Origin: Rhizobium sp. NZLR1
Lineage (GTDB): Bacteria > Pseudomonadota > Alphaproteobacteria > Rhizobiales > Rhizobiaceae
Length of the DNA stretch: 64,000 nucleotides
Reading direction: 5' to 3'
Assembly: GCF_017357385.1 (NCBI RefSeq)
Contig: NZ_CP071635.1
Span: 62,001 to 126,000, forward strand
This document shows positions 37,451-46,443 of the stretch, in pieces. The notes beneath the pieces were generated by a model. The model searched no databases. It saw only the letters and a program-made list of their open reading frames with translations, and had not been told where the DNA came from. The translations under genes and the position numbers were made by a program. Within the stretch, counting starts at the first letter, position 1; each line of letters opens with the position of its first letter.

Positions 37451-38242
37451 TCAAGAGTAATACTCTGGTGCCTTCTTGAAGGTCGACCACGCATCCGGGT
37501 CGTGACCGGTGACGACGTTTGCCCCCGTCCTCTCCGCGATTGTGCGCAGCTTCTGTACAGAGCGAACAGTATCCACCGTCGATGCGAGGAAGCCGGGCAG
37601 CGCCTTTTCTTCCCAATGGTCGAGTGTGTAGGCGGCATCGATCGTCAGAAGCAGCGGCTCGCTGCTGGGAAGGCGGACGAGAAAGGATTGATGGCCCATC
37701 GCATGGCCAGGACTGAAGATCGTCGTCAGCGTTCCGTCGCCATAAACATCATAAAAATCGTCTTGAGTGCCGTTCAAAAACTGCCATTTCAGACCCGGGC
37801 GATCGAAATCCTTGCGGATATAGCCGCCATCGGCAAACCAGTCGGGCGTGAAGGCGTATTCATATTCGGCCCTCTGCACGATATGCGTGGCATTCGGAAA
37901 GCGGCCGATCGCGCCGGTATGGTCGAGATGCAGGTGGGACTGCACGACATATTTAACATCCGCCGGATCAAAGCCGAGAGCTTTGACCTGATCGACGCAT
38001 CCTTTGTCCTTGTCAAGCACCGGCCAGTACACGTCGCAAATACCGCCCCAGTGGCCGCGCGGGTCCGTCGCGACTTCAATGGCGACTCCACCGTCGATGA
38101 TTGTGTGACCGTCGGGATGGGTGATCAGGTAAAAAGGAACCGGGATTTCGTAATCCGCACCATTTCCCTGATTCATTTTGATGTTGTGCACTTTGCATTT
38201 CAGGGTGCCGGACTGAAGCATGTAAAGTCGGATATCCGTCAC
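37451..38242 (-). CDS. blcC: N-acyl-homoserine / gamma-butyrolactone lactonase (BlcC/AttM)
   Basis: 263 residues of the metallo-beta-lactamase fold. The Zn site is SHLHLDHTGAIG, with a further His in SPGHAMGHQSFL, Asp in TIDAAYTLD and His in GHDPDAW. The start MTDIRLYMLQSGTLKCKVHN is typical of AttM/BlcC. It opens gamma-butyrolactone to 4-hydroxybutyrate and also degrades AHL quorum signals. It is the last gene of blcABC, 47 bp after blcB. Confidence 0.9.
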   Translation of the reverse strand: MTDIRLYMLQSGTLKCKVHNIKMNQGNGADYEIPVPFYLITHPDGHTIIDGGVAIEVATDPRGHWGGICDVYWPVLDKDKGCVDQVKALGFDPADVKYVVQSHLHLDHTGAIGRFPNATHIVQRAEYEYAFTPDWFADGGYIRKDFDRPGLKWQFLNGTQDDFYDVYGDGTLTTIFSPGHAMGHQSFLVRLPSSEPLLLTIDAAYTLDHWEEKALPGFLASTVDTVRSVQKLRTIAERTGANVVTGHDPDAWSTFKKAPEYYS

Positions 38243-38289
38243 GTTGGACCTCCCGTGTTGATATGAACGGCGAATTTCTGCGGAAATCT

Positions 38290-39453
38290 TCAGAAGGCTT
38301 CCCGATACAGCGCCAGCGCATCCTCTTCCCGAACCTCGACCGGATTGTTGACGAGCAGGCGCCCCTGGTTTTTTATCGCATCCGTAGCCAGCATGGCGAG
38401 GCTGTTGTCGGTTACCCCGACATCGCGGAGCCGGCGCGGCGCGCCGCTTTTATCCATCAGCACCTGCATATGGGTAACGAAGTCCTCGGAACGGGCCGCA
38501 GTGTCGCCGCTTCCCTTGACCCCAAGCACATCGGCGAGCTCGGCGTAAAGCGGGGCAGCCGCCTGTGCATTGTAACGAAGGACTGGGCCGAGCATCAGAG
38601 CGTTCGAAAGACCATGCGTAATGTGATAATGTCCACCCAGCGGATAGGCCAACGCGTGGACCGCAGCCACCGGGGAATTGGAGAAAGCCTGGCCCGCAAG
38701 CATTGCACCGAGAAGCATGCCTTCGCGAGCATCCCGGTTTGTCGGCTCCTTGCAGCCAGCGATTAGATTGGTGCCGAGAAGCCGCAACGCCTCACGCGCA
38801 AGCGCGTCCGAAAGCGGGTTTTTTTTATGCTTACTTGTATAGGCTTCGATGGCATGCACCATCGCATCGATGCCGCTTGCTGCGGTGTGAGCCTGCGGCA
38901 AACCAACGGTCAATTCCGCATCCAGGAGCACGAAATCCGCATAGAGTTGCGCCGACACGACTCCCATCTTGGTCGTCTCGCCGGTGGTGATGATGGAAAT
39001 GTTGGTGACTTCGGAACCGGTGCCCGCAGTTGTCGGAACGAGAACCAGTGGAACACGCCCCCCCTGAACTTTGCCGATGCCATACATTTCGGCGAGCGGT
39101 TGTGCCGACGAGAGCAGCACCGCCGCGAGCTTTGCTATGTCCAAGGACGAGCCACCACCGAGACCAATGACAATATCGGCTGCGACTTGCCGCGCCTCCT
39201 CGACACAACCATACAAAACACTTTCCGGTGGATCTGGCACAACCCTATCGAAAATCGCCACGCTGAAGCCAGCCGCCTCCAGACTGGCGGCAATGGGCGC
39301 AATCAACCCAGCCTTCACAAGGCCCGCATCGGTGACCAAAAGCACCTTGCGCGCGGCAAAACGCGCAGCGATGATTTCACCTAATCGCTTAGCTCCGCCC
39401 CAGGCCATTTCAATGGATGGGACAGTTCGAAACTCGAACGGATTGATCGTCAT
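38290..39453 (-). CDS. blcB: 4-hydroxybutyrate dehydrogenase, iron alcohol dehydrogenase family (BlcB/AttL)
   Basis: 387 residues. Nucleotide-binding IGLGGGSSLDIAKLAAVLLS, the family motif VPTTAGTGSEVTNISII, and metal-ligand His in AVHALAYPLGGHYHITHG. It oxidises 4-hydroxybutyrate to succinate semialdehyde, between the lactonase and the SSADH. It lies 25 bp after blcA. Paralogue of the alcohol dehydrogenase at 57.4 kb. Confidence 0.88.
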   Translation of the reverse strand: MTINPFEFRTVPSIEMAWGGAKRLGEIIAARFAARKVLLVTDAGLVKAGLIAPIAASLEAAGFSVAIFDRVVPDPPESVLYGCVEEARQVAADIVIGLGGGSSLDIAKLAAVLLSSAQPLAEMYGIGKVQGGRVPLVLVPTTAGTGSEVTNISIITTGETTKMGVVSAQLYADFVLLDAELTVGLPQAHTAASGIDAMVHAIEAYTSKHKKNPLSDALAREALRLLGTNLIAGCKEPTNRDAREGMLLGAMLAGQAFSNSPVAAVHALAYPLGGHYHITHGLSNALMLGPVLRYNAQAAAPLYAELADVLGVKGSGDTAARSEDFVTHMQVLMDKSGAPRRLRDVGVTDNSLAMLATDAIKNQGRLLVNNPVEVREEDALALYREAF

Positions 39454-39478
39454 TCAGTCCTCCCTTGTCGTCAGCTGC

Positions 39479-40930
39479 TTAAGCGATCGCCGAGCACAGA
39501 TATTTGATTTCCAGGTAGTCATCGATCCCGTAACGGGAGCCTTCCCGTCCGAGGCCGGACTGCTTGACGCCGCCAAATGGCGCTACCTCGTTCGAGATCT
39601 GACCGGTGTTGTGACCCACCATGCCGTACTCCAGCGCTTCGGCCACTCGCCATGTCCGACGGACGTTTTCAGTATAGAAATAGGCAGCCAATCCGAATTC
39701 CGTATCGTTGGCCATAGCGACTGCCTCTTCCTCTGTCTCAAAGCTGAAGAGAGGCGCGACTGGCCCGAAGGTTTCCTCGCGTGCGACCTTCATCGCCTGT
39801 GTCGCTCCCGTCAGGACGGTTGGTTCGAAGAATGTCCCGCCAAGGCTGTGTCGCTTGCCACCTGCGACCACTTTCGCTCCCTGCGCGACCGCATCGCTAA
39901 TATGGTCCTCGACCTTGGTAATGGCGTCAGCATCAATCAGCGGCCCGATCGTTACGCCTATCTGCGTACCTTCACCGACTTTCAGTGCAGAAACCTTCGC
40001 GGCAAGCTTTTCAGCGAAGACAGCGTAAACACCGGACTGCACGTAGATACGGTTTGTGCAGACGCAGGTCTGACCAGCATTGCGGAATTTCGAAGCGACG
40101 GCACCATCGACGGCGGCATCGAGGTCCGCGTCGTCAAAAACAATAAAAGGTGCGTTGCCGCCGAGCTCCATTGATAGTTTTTTTATCGTCGGCGCCGACT
40201 GCGCCATCAGAATTCGCCCCACCTCGGTCGATCCGGTGAAAGAGAGTTTTTTGACAATGTCGCTTTCCGTCAGCACCTTGCCGATCTCGCGTGCTTTTCC
40301 TGTCACAATCTGAAAAACGCCGGCGGGAATACCTGCCTGATCGGCCAGAACGCCGAGAGCAAGCGCCGTGAGGGGTGTCTGCTCAGCCGGCTTAACCACC
40401 ATTGTGCAACCGGCAGCCAGCGCAGGCGCCGCCTTGCGTGTAATCATTGCTGCCGGGAAGTTCCAGGGCGTGATCGCAGCGCAGACACCGATCGGCTGCT
40501 TGAAAACCAGGATGCGCTTGTCGGTGGTGGGTGCGGGTATGATGTCCCCATACACTCTCTTTGCCTCCTCGGCAAACCATTGAATGAAGGAGGCAGCATA
40601 GAGTATTTCCCCCCTGGCTTCGGAGAGGGGCTTACCCTGTTCAGCCGTCAACAGCGCGGCGAGATCGTCTGCATTTTCTACTATCAGATCGAACCAGCGA
40701 AGCAGGACGGCCGCTCTTTCCTTGGCTGCAAGCGCGCGCCACGATCGGAACGCCATCTCGGCCGCTGCGACCGCCTGCTCAATATCTGCCGTCTCCAGCG
40801 CAGGGACGGTGCCGACAATCTCCCCCGTCGCGGGGTTGTTGACGGCTACGTTGTTCTGAGAGCTCGCAACCCACTTGCCATTTATCAGGCATCGATCGCG
40901 CAGCAGTTCCGTTTTTTTTAGATTGACCAT
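39479..40930 (-). CDS. blcA: Succinate-semialdehyde dehydrogenase (BlcA/AttK)
   Basis: 483 residues from the ATG at 40930, directly behind GGGGGAGG; an earlier TTG is less likely. Cofactor site SFTGSTEVGRILM, general-base Glu in MELGGNAPFIVFDDAD, catalytic Cys in NAGQTCVCTNRIYVQSG. Converts succinate semialdehyde to succinate, so gamma-butyrolactone and 4-hydroxybutyrate feed the TCA cycle. First gene of blcABC, divergent from blcR. Confidence 0.9.
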   Translation of the reverse strand: MVNLKKTELLRDRCLINGKWVASSQNNVAVNNPATGEIVGTVPALETADIEQAVAAAEMAFRSWRALAAKERAAVLLRWFDLIVENADDLAALLTAEQGKPLSEARGEILYAASFIQWFAEEAKRVYGDIIPAPTTDKRILVFKQPIGVCAAITPWNFPAAMITRKAAPALAAGCTMVVKPAEQTPLTALALGVLADQAGIPAGVFQIVTGKAREIGKVLTESDIVKKLSFTGSTEVGRILMAQSAPTIKKLSMELGGNAPFIVFDDADLDAAVDGAVASKFRNAGQTCVCTNRIYVQSGVYAVFAEKLAAKVSALKVGEGTQIGVTIGPLIDADAITKVEDHISDAVAQGAKVVAGGKRHSLGGTFFEPTVLTGATQAMKVAREETFGPVAPLFSFETEEEAVAMANDTEFGLAAYFYTENVRRTWRVAEALEYGMVGHNTGQISNEVAPFGGVKQSGLGREGSRYGIDDYLEIKYLCSAIA

Positions 40931-40949
40931 GACCTCCCCCAAGCGTAGA

Positions 40950-40986
40950 GTTCAATTTGTTGAACCAATATCGTTATATTGAACTA
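40950..40986. promoter_or_regulatory. BlcR-type operator between blcA and blcR
   Basis: GTTCAATTTGTTGAAC (40950-40965) is a perfect inverted repeat. It is followed by a second half-site pair ending TTGAAC (40979-40984). It lies in the 77-bp divergent intergenic region, where an IclR-type regulator would control both directions. Confidence 0.75.
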
Positions 40987-41007
40987 GCCTGACAGGAGGT
41001 ATCGAAA

Positions 41008-41838
41008 GTGTCAAGTGCAAGACTCGCCGCAGTGGACGACACTGCGATCGGCAAATCCGTCGACTCTGTTCCGGCGCTCAGGCGCGCGGTCTCGATCCTC
41101 GATCTTGTCACCAATTCCAGCGAGGCAATGTCGGCCGCCGACATCACACGGGCGATGTCGTTGCCAAAAAGTACGGCTCACGGCCTACTTGGCGTGATGG
41201 TAGAGCTTGGCCTTCTTGTTCGCAAACAGGACGGCACGTTCCGGCTCGGCCCGCATCCTATGCGTTGGGCGCACGGTTTTTTATCCGAGATGGACATGGT
41301 GTCAGTTTTCCGGAATTATTTCGCTTCCGACACCACATTGTCTCCCTACACGGTCACACTGACGACTCTTGACCGTCACGAGGTCGTCTATATTGATTGC
41401 CGTAATTCCGACCAGCCCCTGGGGCATACTTTCCGGATAGGAATGCGCCTTCCTGCCACCTTTACCGCGACAGGCAAAATGCTGCTTTCCGAAATGCCGG
41501 AGGATAAGCTCGATGCTCTCTTCAGAGCGAACTTTCCTTTGCCCCTCACCTCTAGAAGCGTCAAAAATCTTGCCGCACTAAGGCAGGAGCTGGCTGACAT
41601 ACGTATGCGTGGTTTTTCGATCGATAACGGTCAGGTTCGCGAAGGGATGATCTGCATCGGCACCGCTCTGCGAGATCATACGAGATGCGCGGTTGCCGGC
41701 ATTGCCATCAGCCTTCTGGAAAGCGAAACGACTCCGGCGCTTATCGAGTCACTCGGAGAGACGATGCGCAAATCAGCCGCCATTCTTTCCGAGCAATTGG
41801 GGCATAACAGCTCATCACGCATCAGTGTCGAAGGATAG
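41008..41838 (+). CDS. blcR: IclR-family regulator of the blc operon (BlcR/AttJ)
   Basis: 276 residues from a GTG at 41008 with AGGAGG 9 bases upstream. N-terminal winged helix (LRRAVSILDLVTNSSEAMSA, ADITRAMSLPKSTAHGLLGV), then the IclR effector domain (RIGMRLPATFTATGKMLLSE; VREGMICIGTALRDHTRCAV). Family members bind the operator as dimers or tetramers and are released by 4-hydroxybutyrate or succinate semialdehyde. It is divergent from blcABC, as in Agrobacterium. Confidence 0.88.
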   Translation: MSSARLAAVDDTAIGKSVDSVPALRRAVSILDLVTNSSEAMSAADITRAMSLPKSTAHGLLGVMVELGLLVRKQDGTFRLGPHPMRWAHGFLSEMDMVSVFRNYFASDTTLSPYTVTLTTLDRHEVVYIDCRNSDQPLGHTFRIGMRLPATFTATGKMLLSEMPEDKLDALFRANFPLPLTSRSVKNLAALRQELADIRMRGFSIDNGQVREGMICIGTALRDHTRCAVAGIAISLLESETTPALIESLGETMRKSAAILSEQLGHNSSSRISVEG

Positions 41839-42273
41839 CGCAGCGTTTTGAGAGAGCGGAAATTTACTGCCGACCAAAGGAGACCAGGTGGGGTTGGCTC
41901 AGCTTGAGCAACGTGGCTGCTCTTTGACCCTAAGGCAGGCCGTCGCAGCGTCGAACCGAATGGCTGCGAAAATCGTGGATTTGGGCTCACCGTCAATCCG
42001 ATGCAAGTGTCAATGTCGCGGTTCGCTCGCCAGGCGAATGGCTACATAAGCAGCTGACGAAAATCCTCTCCACGTCGACTTGTTGATGGAGGTTTTGCCA
42101 AAAGCGAGCTTCTGGCGGAGTTCAGGAGAAGTCGTCCTCAGTGATTCTTCGTGAGGCTGACGGCGCCCGTTTCCCCTTTAGGAACAGTTCGCGCCGCTGA
42201 TTGTACTCGCCTTCTGGCTGAACAGCCGCTCCTCCATCTTGACGTTGGTTGCAATACTCACTATACACAGTAA
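41839..42273. other. No gene; region between blcR and transporter operon
   Basis: No coding frame recognised. The right end holds the operator-like palindromes described separately. Confidence 0.4.
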
Positions 42274-42298
42274 TGAACCTAGTTCAACATAATGAACT
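42274..42298. promoter_or_regulatory. BlcR-like operator in front of ABC transporter operon
   Basis: TGAAC (42274-42278), then AGTTCAACATAATGAACT (42281-42298), a perfect 6-bp inverted repeat with a 6-base spacer. It shares GTTCAA/TTGAAC-type half-sites with the blcA-blcR operator and lies ~100 bp before the transporter start. Confidence 0.6.
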
Positions 42299-42393
42299 CG
42301 GTGGCGTGGCCGCAGCGTGAGAGGACGCTTTCGGCCTACCACGCAAGCGTGTCATTGCACCGGAACAGGCAATTTGCCGTAGAGGAGGAATCT

Positions 42394-43674
42394 ATGAAAA
42401 AGTCGTGGTCTCTGACCATTGCAGCCATCTTTCTGTCTGCCACCGCCCCCGATGGCCTCTCGGCTCAGGAGCCAAAGCCCTTCACTATTGGTGTTGTGAC
42501 GTTCCTGTCCGGTGCACCGGCTGGTCCCTTCGGCATCCCCGCAAAGATTGCCGCCGAAGTCTTCGCCGAGCAGGTCAATGCCGGTGGCAAGCTCCCGGCG
42601 CCGTATGACAAGGTCGGCTTCGGCGGCCGTCCGATCGAACTCGTCGTCATCGACGAGGCCGGTGGCACCACCAAGCAGGTTTCCGAACTACGCAACCTCG
42701 TCGAACAGAAGGGCGTAGACATGATCGTAGGCTACACGTCCTCGGGCGATTGTCTTGCGGTCGCGCCTGTTGCCGAAGAACTGAAGACCATGACACTTCT
42801 CTTCGATTGCGGCACGCCGCGCATCTTCGAGGAAGCTGACTACGAATATGTATTCCGCCCCGTTGCAACCGCGACGATGGACAACGCCGGTGCCGCACTC
42901 TACGTCAACGAGACAGTCAAGAAATTCAACACCTACGCCGGCATCAACCAGAACTACGCCTGGGGTCAGGACGCCTGGAACGACTTCGAGGGCACACTGA
43001 AGAGCCTTCGCCCCGAAGTGACGCTGACGACCTCGCAGATGCCGAAGCTCGGTGCCGGTCAGTACAATACTGAAATCTCCGCAATTCTCGGCAGCAAACC
43101 CGATATCATTCATTCGAGCTTCTGGGGTGGCGACCTTGAGGGTCTCGTGCTTCAGGGAGCGCCACGCGATCTATTCAAGAACGCCACTGTCGTTCTGACG
43201 GCAGGCGAAACGGCGATTCATCGCCAGGCCAAACAAATCCCAGATGGCACCATCATCGGCGCCCGCGGTCCAAACGGCATCTTTGCACCGGACAACGCCT
43301 ATAACGACTGGTTCAAAACCGCTTACAACGCCAAGTCCGCCACGCCCCCCAGCTATCCGTCCTACCACATGGTGCAGACGCTTTTTGCGGCGAAGTTCGC
43401 TTATGAGAAGGCACAGGGCGGCGACACCGCCAAGACGCCGACTACGGAGGAGATCGCCGCTGCTCTCAAGGGTTCCACCTTCCAGGGTCCCTCGGGCGAA
43501 GTGAAGATGTCGATGGGCAAGGGCAACCAGGCTGTGCAGGAAATGGTCTATGGCCGCATCAAAACCGTCAATGGCAAGCTGACCTTCGTCGATGTGATCC
43601 GTTACGCTCCAGAAAGGGTGAACCCACCGGAAGGCATGACCAGCCATGAGTGGATCAAGAATAAGCTGAAGTGA
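42394..43674 (+). CDS. Branched-chain-type ABC transporter substrate-binding protein
   Basis: 426 residues from the ATG at 42394, behind GGAGGA. Signal peptide MKKSWSLTIAAIFLSATAPD, cleaved near SAQ. Periplasmic binding fold of the Leu/Ile/Val type I family (FTIGVVTFLSGAPAGPFGIP; VGYTSSGDCLAVAPVAEEL; YAGINQNYAWGQDAW). The ligand is unknown. The adjacent blcR and shared operator suggest a hydroxy- or oxo-acid, lactone or related compound rather than an amino acid. First gene of a five-gene operon. Confidence 0.88.
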   Translation: MKKSWSLTIAAIFLSATAPDGLSAQEPKPFTIGVVTFLSGAPAGPFGIPAKIAAEVFAEQVNAGGKLPAPYDKVGFGGRPIELVVIDEAGGTTKQVSELRNLVEQKGVDMIVGYTSSGDCLAVAPVAEELKTMTLLFDCGTPRIFEEADYEYVFRPVATATMDNAGAALYVNETVKKFNTYAGINQNYAWGQDAWNDFEGTLKSLRPEVTLTTSQMPKLGAGQYNTEISAILGSKPDIIHSSFWGGDLEGLVLQGAPRDLFKNATVVLTAGETAIHRQAKQIPDGTIIGARGPNGIFAPDNAYNDWFKTAYNAKSATPPSYPSYHMVQTLFAAKFAYEKAQGGDTAKTPTTEEIAAALKGSTFQGPSGEVKMSMGKGNQAVQEMVYGRIKTVNGKLTFVDVIRYAPERVNPPEGMTSHEWIKNKLK

Positions 43675-43814
43675 CTTGTCCACCGCGGCATCGCTTGCGC
43701 GGGTTCTCCCGGCGCGTTTGGCGCCGCAATCCCTTTGAAGCGGTTTTCGCCCGTCGCATGCCACGCTGGCACCGAAAGATGAATCCCGCCCGTCGTTTCG
43801 AAATGGTGTGTGGC

Positions 43815-44711
43815 ATGAACGCGTTTCTAGGCGCTATTATTGACGGCATTCTGTATTCCGCATGGCTCTTCATCATCGCAGTCGGCCTGACGCTGATCTA
43901 CGGGGTGATGAAGATCCTCAACATGGCCCATGGCACGTTCTATGCCATCGGCGCCTACATGTCGGTGACTCTGCTGGGTTGGTGGTTCGCCCAGGGCCTG
44001 CCGCCCGCTGGAAGCATTCCGGTCATGATTGTCGCGGCGCTGATCGCCGGTACGATTGTCGGCCTCGTCGTCGAACGGGGCGTCCTGCGCTTTTTCGCGG
44101 GGCGCGATCCCGTCGTGCTGCTGCTGGTAACCTATGCGCTCTTCCTCATTCTGGAAGACGTGGTGAAGCTCATCTGGGGTGTCGATCCATGGATAGCCTC
44201 CGACCCGGTGTGGGCATTCGGCAACGTCTATCTCGGCCCCCTTGTCTATCCGACCTACAACCTCATTGTCGTCGTCGTGGCGATCGTCAGTGGTGGTCTC
44301 CTGACGTGGTTTCTGCAATTCACTGCCAAGGGGAAGATGCTGCGCGCCGTCATTCATGATCCGGAAGTATCGCAGGCGATGGGCATCAATGTCAGCCGCT
44401 GGAAAGTGTCGGCCTTTGTGGTCGGCTCGATCCTCGCCGCACTCGGCGGCGCCTTCACAGCGCCGACCATCTCGGTGGCGCCGGGCATGGGCGTCGAAGT
44501 GGTCGTCATGATGTTCGCAGCGGTGGTGATCGGGGGGCTTGGATCGATTCCTGGCACCATTGTCGGCGCCCTGATCGTCGGCTTCGTCCGCTCACTTGCG
44601 GTCCACTATTGGCCCGAAGTCGAAGTGTTCAGCATCTATGCAGTGATGGCTATCGTTCTCGCCATACGTCCGCAGGGGCTGTTTTCCGGTGTGGAGCTGC
44701 GCAAGATATGA
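43815..44711 (+). CDS. ABC transporter permease, LivH type
   Basis: 298 residues from the ATG at 43815 (MNAFLGAIIDGILYSAWLFI); longer starts back to 43671 have Arg-rich, non-membrane N-termini. About eight membrane helices. Conserved GLTLIYGVMKILNMAHGTFY at the start and VIGGLGSIPGTIVGALIVGF near the C-terminus (the EAA-like loop contacting the ATPase). It overlaps the next permease by four bases. Confidence 0.88.
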   Translation: MNAFLGAIIDGILYSAWLFIIAVGLTLIYGVMKILNMAHGTFYAIGAYMSVTLLGWWFAQGLPPAGSIPVMIVAALIAGTIVGLVVERGVLRFFAGRDPVVLLLVTYALFLILEDVVKLIWGVDPWIASDPVWAFGNVYLGPLVYPTYNLIVVVVAIVSGGLLTWFLQFTAKGKMLRAVIHDPEVSQAMGINVSRWKVSAFVVGSILAALGGAFTAPTISVAPGMGVEVVVMMFAAVVIGGLGSIPGTIVGALIVGFVRSLAVHYWPEVEVFSIYAVMAIVLAIRPQGLFSGVELRKI

Positions 44712-45670
44712 TGAACAAAACCAAAACCTTTGTGCCGGTCGCCGTCGGCGCGGCACTTTTCCTAATCGTCGCGGCCTGGGCGCTACCCACCTGGAACTTC
44801 GTCATCTCGATCGGCCTTGCCAAGGGGCTCGCGGTTCTCGGCCTCGTGCTGATGATGCGCGCTGGGTTGGTCTCGTTCGGCCAGGGACTTTATTATGCTA
44901 TCGGCGGCTATTCCGTCGGCTTGATGGTCAATCTCTGGAGAATCAACGAAGCGGTTCTCTTGCTCATCGCCCCGGTCGTCATCGCCGCGGCGACTGCAGC
45001 AGTCGCCGGTCTCCTTCTGTCGCGTTACCGCGACATCTTCTTCGCGATGCTGACGCTCGCCCTGTCGATGCTTCTCTACGGTCTTCTGGTGAAGTCGGTG
45101 GAACTTGGCGGCACGGACGGCTTCAACATCCGAGGCGTGACCTTGTTCGGCCTGCCGCTGAGCGGTACTGCGCGTTTCAACGGCCTCGTTATCCTCGTCC
45201 TGATCTGTTTCACAGCGGTGATAACCGTCTGGTACTTCGGCAAGACGGCGCTCGGTCGCCTGCTGCCTGGCATCAAGGATAACGAGATTCGCGTCGAGTA
45301 TCTCGGCGCGTCTGCAAGCAAGACGATCTATCTCTCCTACATCCTTGCGGCAATTCTAGCCGCCGTAGGTGGCTCCATGAGCGGCATTCTCGTCGCGCAT
45401 GTGGATCCGGAAATGGCCTTCTGGGCAACCTCGGGCGAATTCGTGGTGATCGCAGTCCTTGCCGGTACTGGCAACATCTTCACGCCCTTCATCGCCGCGC
45501 TTGCACTCGAATTTGTCAGGACGTTCGCCTATCAGCATGCCCCCAACACTTGGCAACTGGTACTTGGCGTCATCATCCTCTCGATGATCCTGTTCCTGCC
45601 GACAGGCCTGGGCGGCATCCGTTTCGGTAAGCGCAACACGACCACCGTCGAGGCAGGAGAAAAAGCATGA
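44708..45670 (+). CDS. ABC transporter permease, LivM type
   Basis: 320 residues. The ATG at 44708 overlaps the stop of the LivH-type gene. Conserved GLVLMMRAGLVSFGQGLYYA and the C-terminal AVLAGTGNIFTPFIAALALE loop. About eight to nine membrane helices; pairs with the LivH-type permease to form the channel. Confidence 0.88.
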   Translation: MMNKTKTFVPVAVGAALFLIVAAWALPTWNFVISIGLAKGLAVLGLVLMMRAGLVSFGQGLYYAIGGYSVGLMVNLWRINEAVLLLIAPVVIAAATAAVAGLLLSRYRDIFFAMLTLALSMLLYGLLVKSVELGGTDGFNIRGVTLFGLPLSGTARFNGLVILVLICFTAVITVWYFGKTALGRLLPGIKDNEIRVEYLGASASKTIYLSYILAAILAAVGGSMSGILVAHVDPEMAFWATSGEFVVIAVLAGTGNIFTPFIAALALEFVRTFAYQHAPNTWQLVLGVIILSMILFLPTGLGGIRFGKRNTTTVEAGEKA

Positions 45671-46443
45671 AGCCGATTATTGAAGCAAAGAGCCTCATTA
45701 AGCGGTTCGGCGCGGTAACTGCCGCAAACGACGTGAATGTCGACATCATGTCTGGAACGATTTCGGGGCTGATCGGCACAAACGGCGCCGGCAAGACGAC
45801 GTTTATCAATATGATTACGGGCTACCTCGGCCCGGACTCCGGTTCGATCCTGCTCGACGGACAGGAAATCGTCGGGCTTTCACCTCGTCAGATCACTCGG
45901 CGCGGCGTTGCCCGGTCCTTTCAGATTCCGCAATTGTTCAACTCGCTGACAGCGATTGAGAACCTGATGTTTGCCTACAGCGCCACGGACAGCGTTGGCA
46001 TCAAGGGCTTTTCAATTCTTTCCGACGACGAGCTCGCGACCCATGCTGACGAGAGGCTCGAGGTGTTCGGACTTGGAGCGTTCCGCAACTCGATTGCCGG
46101 CACGATGCCCGAAGGCATCCGCAAGCTTCTCGACATTGCAATTGCCATGGTTGGCAAGCCGAAGGTTCTTTTCCTGGACGAGCCGACGAGCGGTGTCGCC
46201 AGCGAAGAAAAATTCTCGGTCATGGACCGCATTATTGATGCGACCCGTGTCGCAGGCGTCAGCGTGCTCTTCGTCGAACACGACATGGAGATCGTTGGCC
46301 GCTACTCCGACCGCGTGCTCGCTTTCTTCGAAGGCCGGGTGCTGATTGATGGACCTCCGGAAACGGTCCTCAGCGACCGACAAGTGCGCGAACTCATCAT
46401 TGGTGAAGAACATTGCGTTCGCAGGGAGGATAACCATGCTTGA
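45667..46443 (+). CDS. ABC transporter ATPase, LivG type
   Basis: 258 residues. Walker A GTNGAGKTTF, Walker B VLFLDEPTSGV, switch His in LFVEHDMEIVGRYS. The ABC signature is unusual: where LivG proteins have LSYGQQR this protein has MPEGIRKLLDIAIAM, so the LSGGQ Ser and Gly-Gln are not recognisable. The next gene supplies a canonical signature. Start overlaps the LivM stop by four bases. Confidence 0.88.
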   Translation: MKPIIEAKSLIKRFGAVTAANDVNVDIMSGTISGLIGTNGAGKTTFINMITGYLGPDSGSILLDGQEIVGLSPRQITRRGVARSFQIPQLFNSLTAIENLMFAYSATDSVGIKGFSILSDDELATHADERLEVFGLGAFRNSIAGTMPEGIRKLLDIAIAMVGKPKVLFLDEPTSGVASEEKFSVMDRIIDATRVAGVSVLFVEHDMEIVGRYSDRVLAFFEGRVLIDGPPETVLSDRQVRELIIGEEHCVRREDNHA

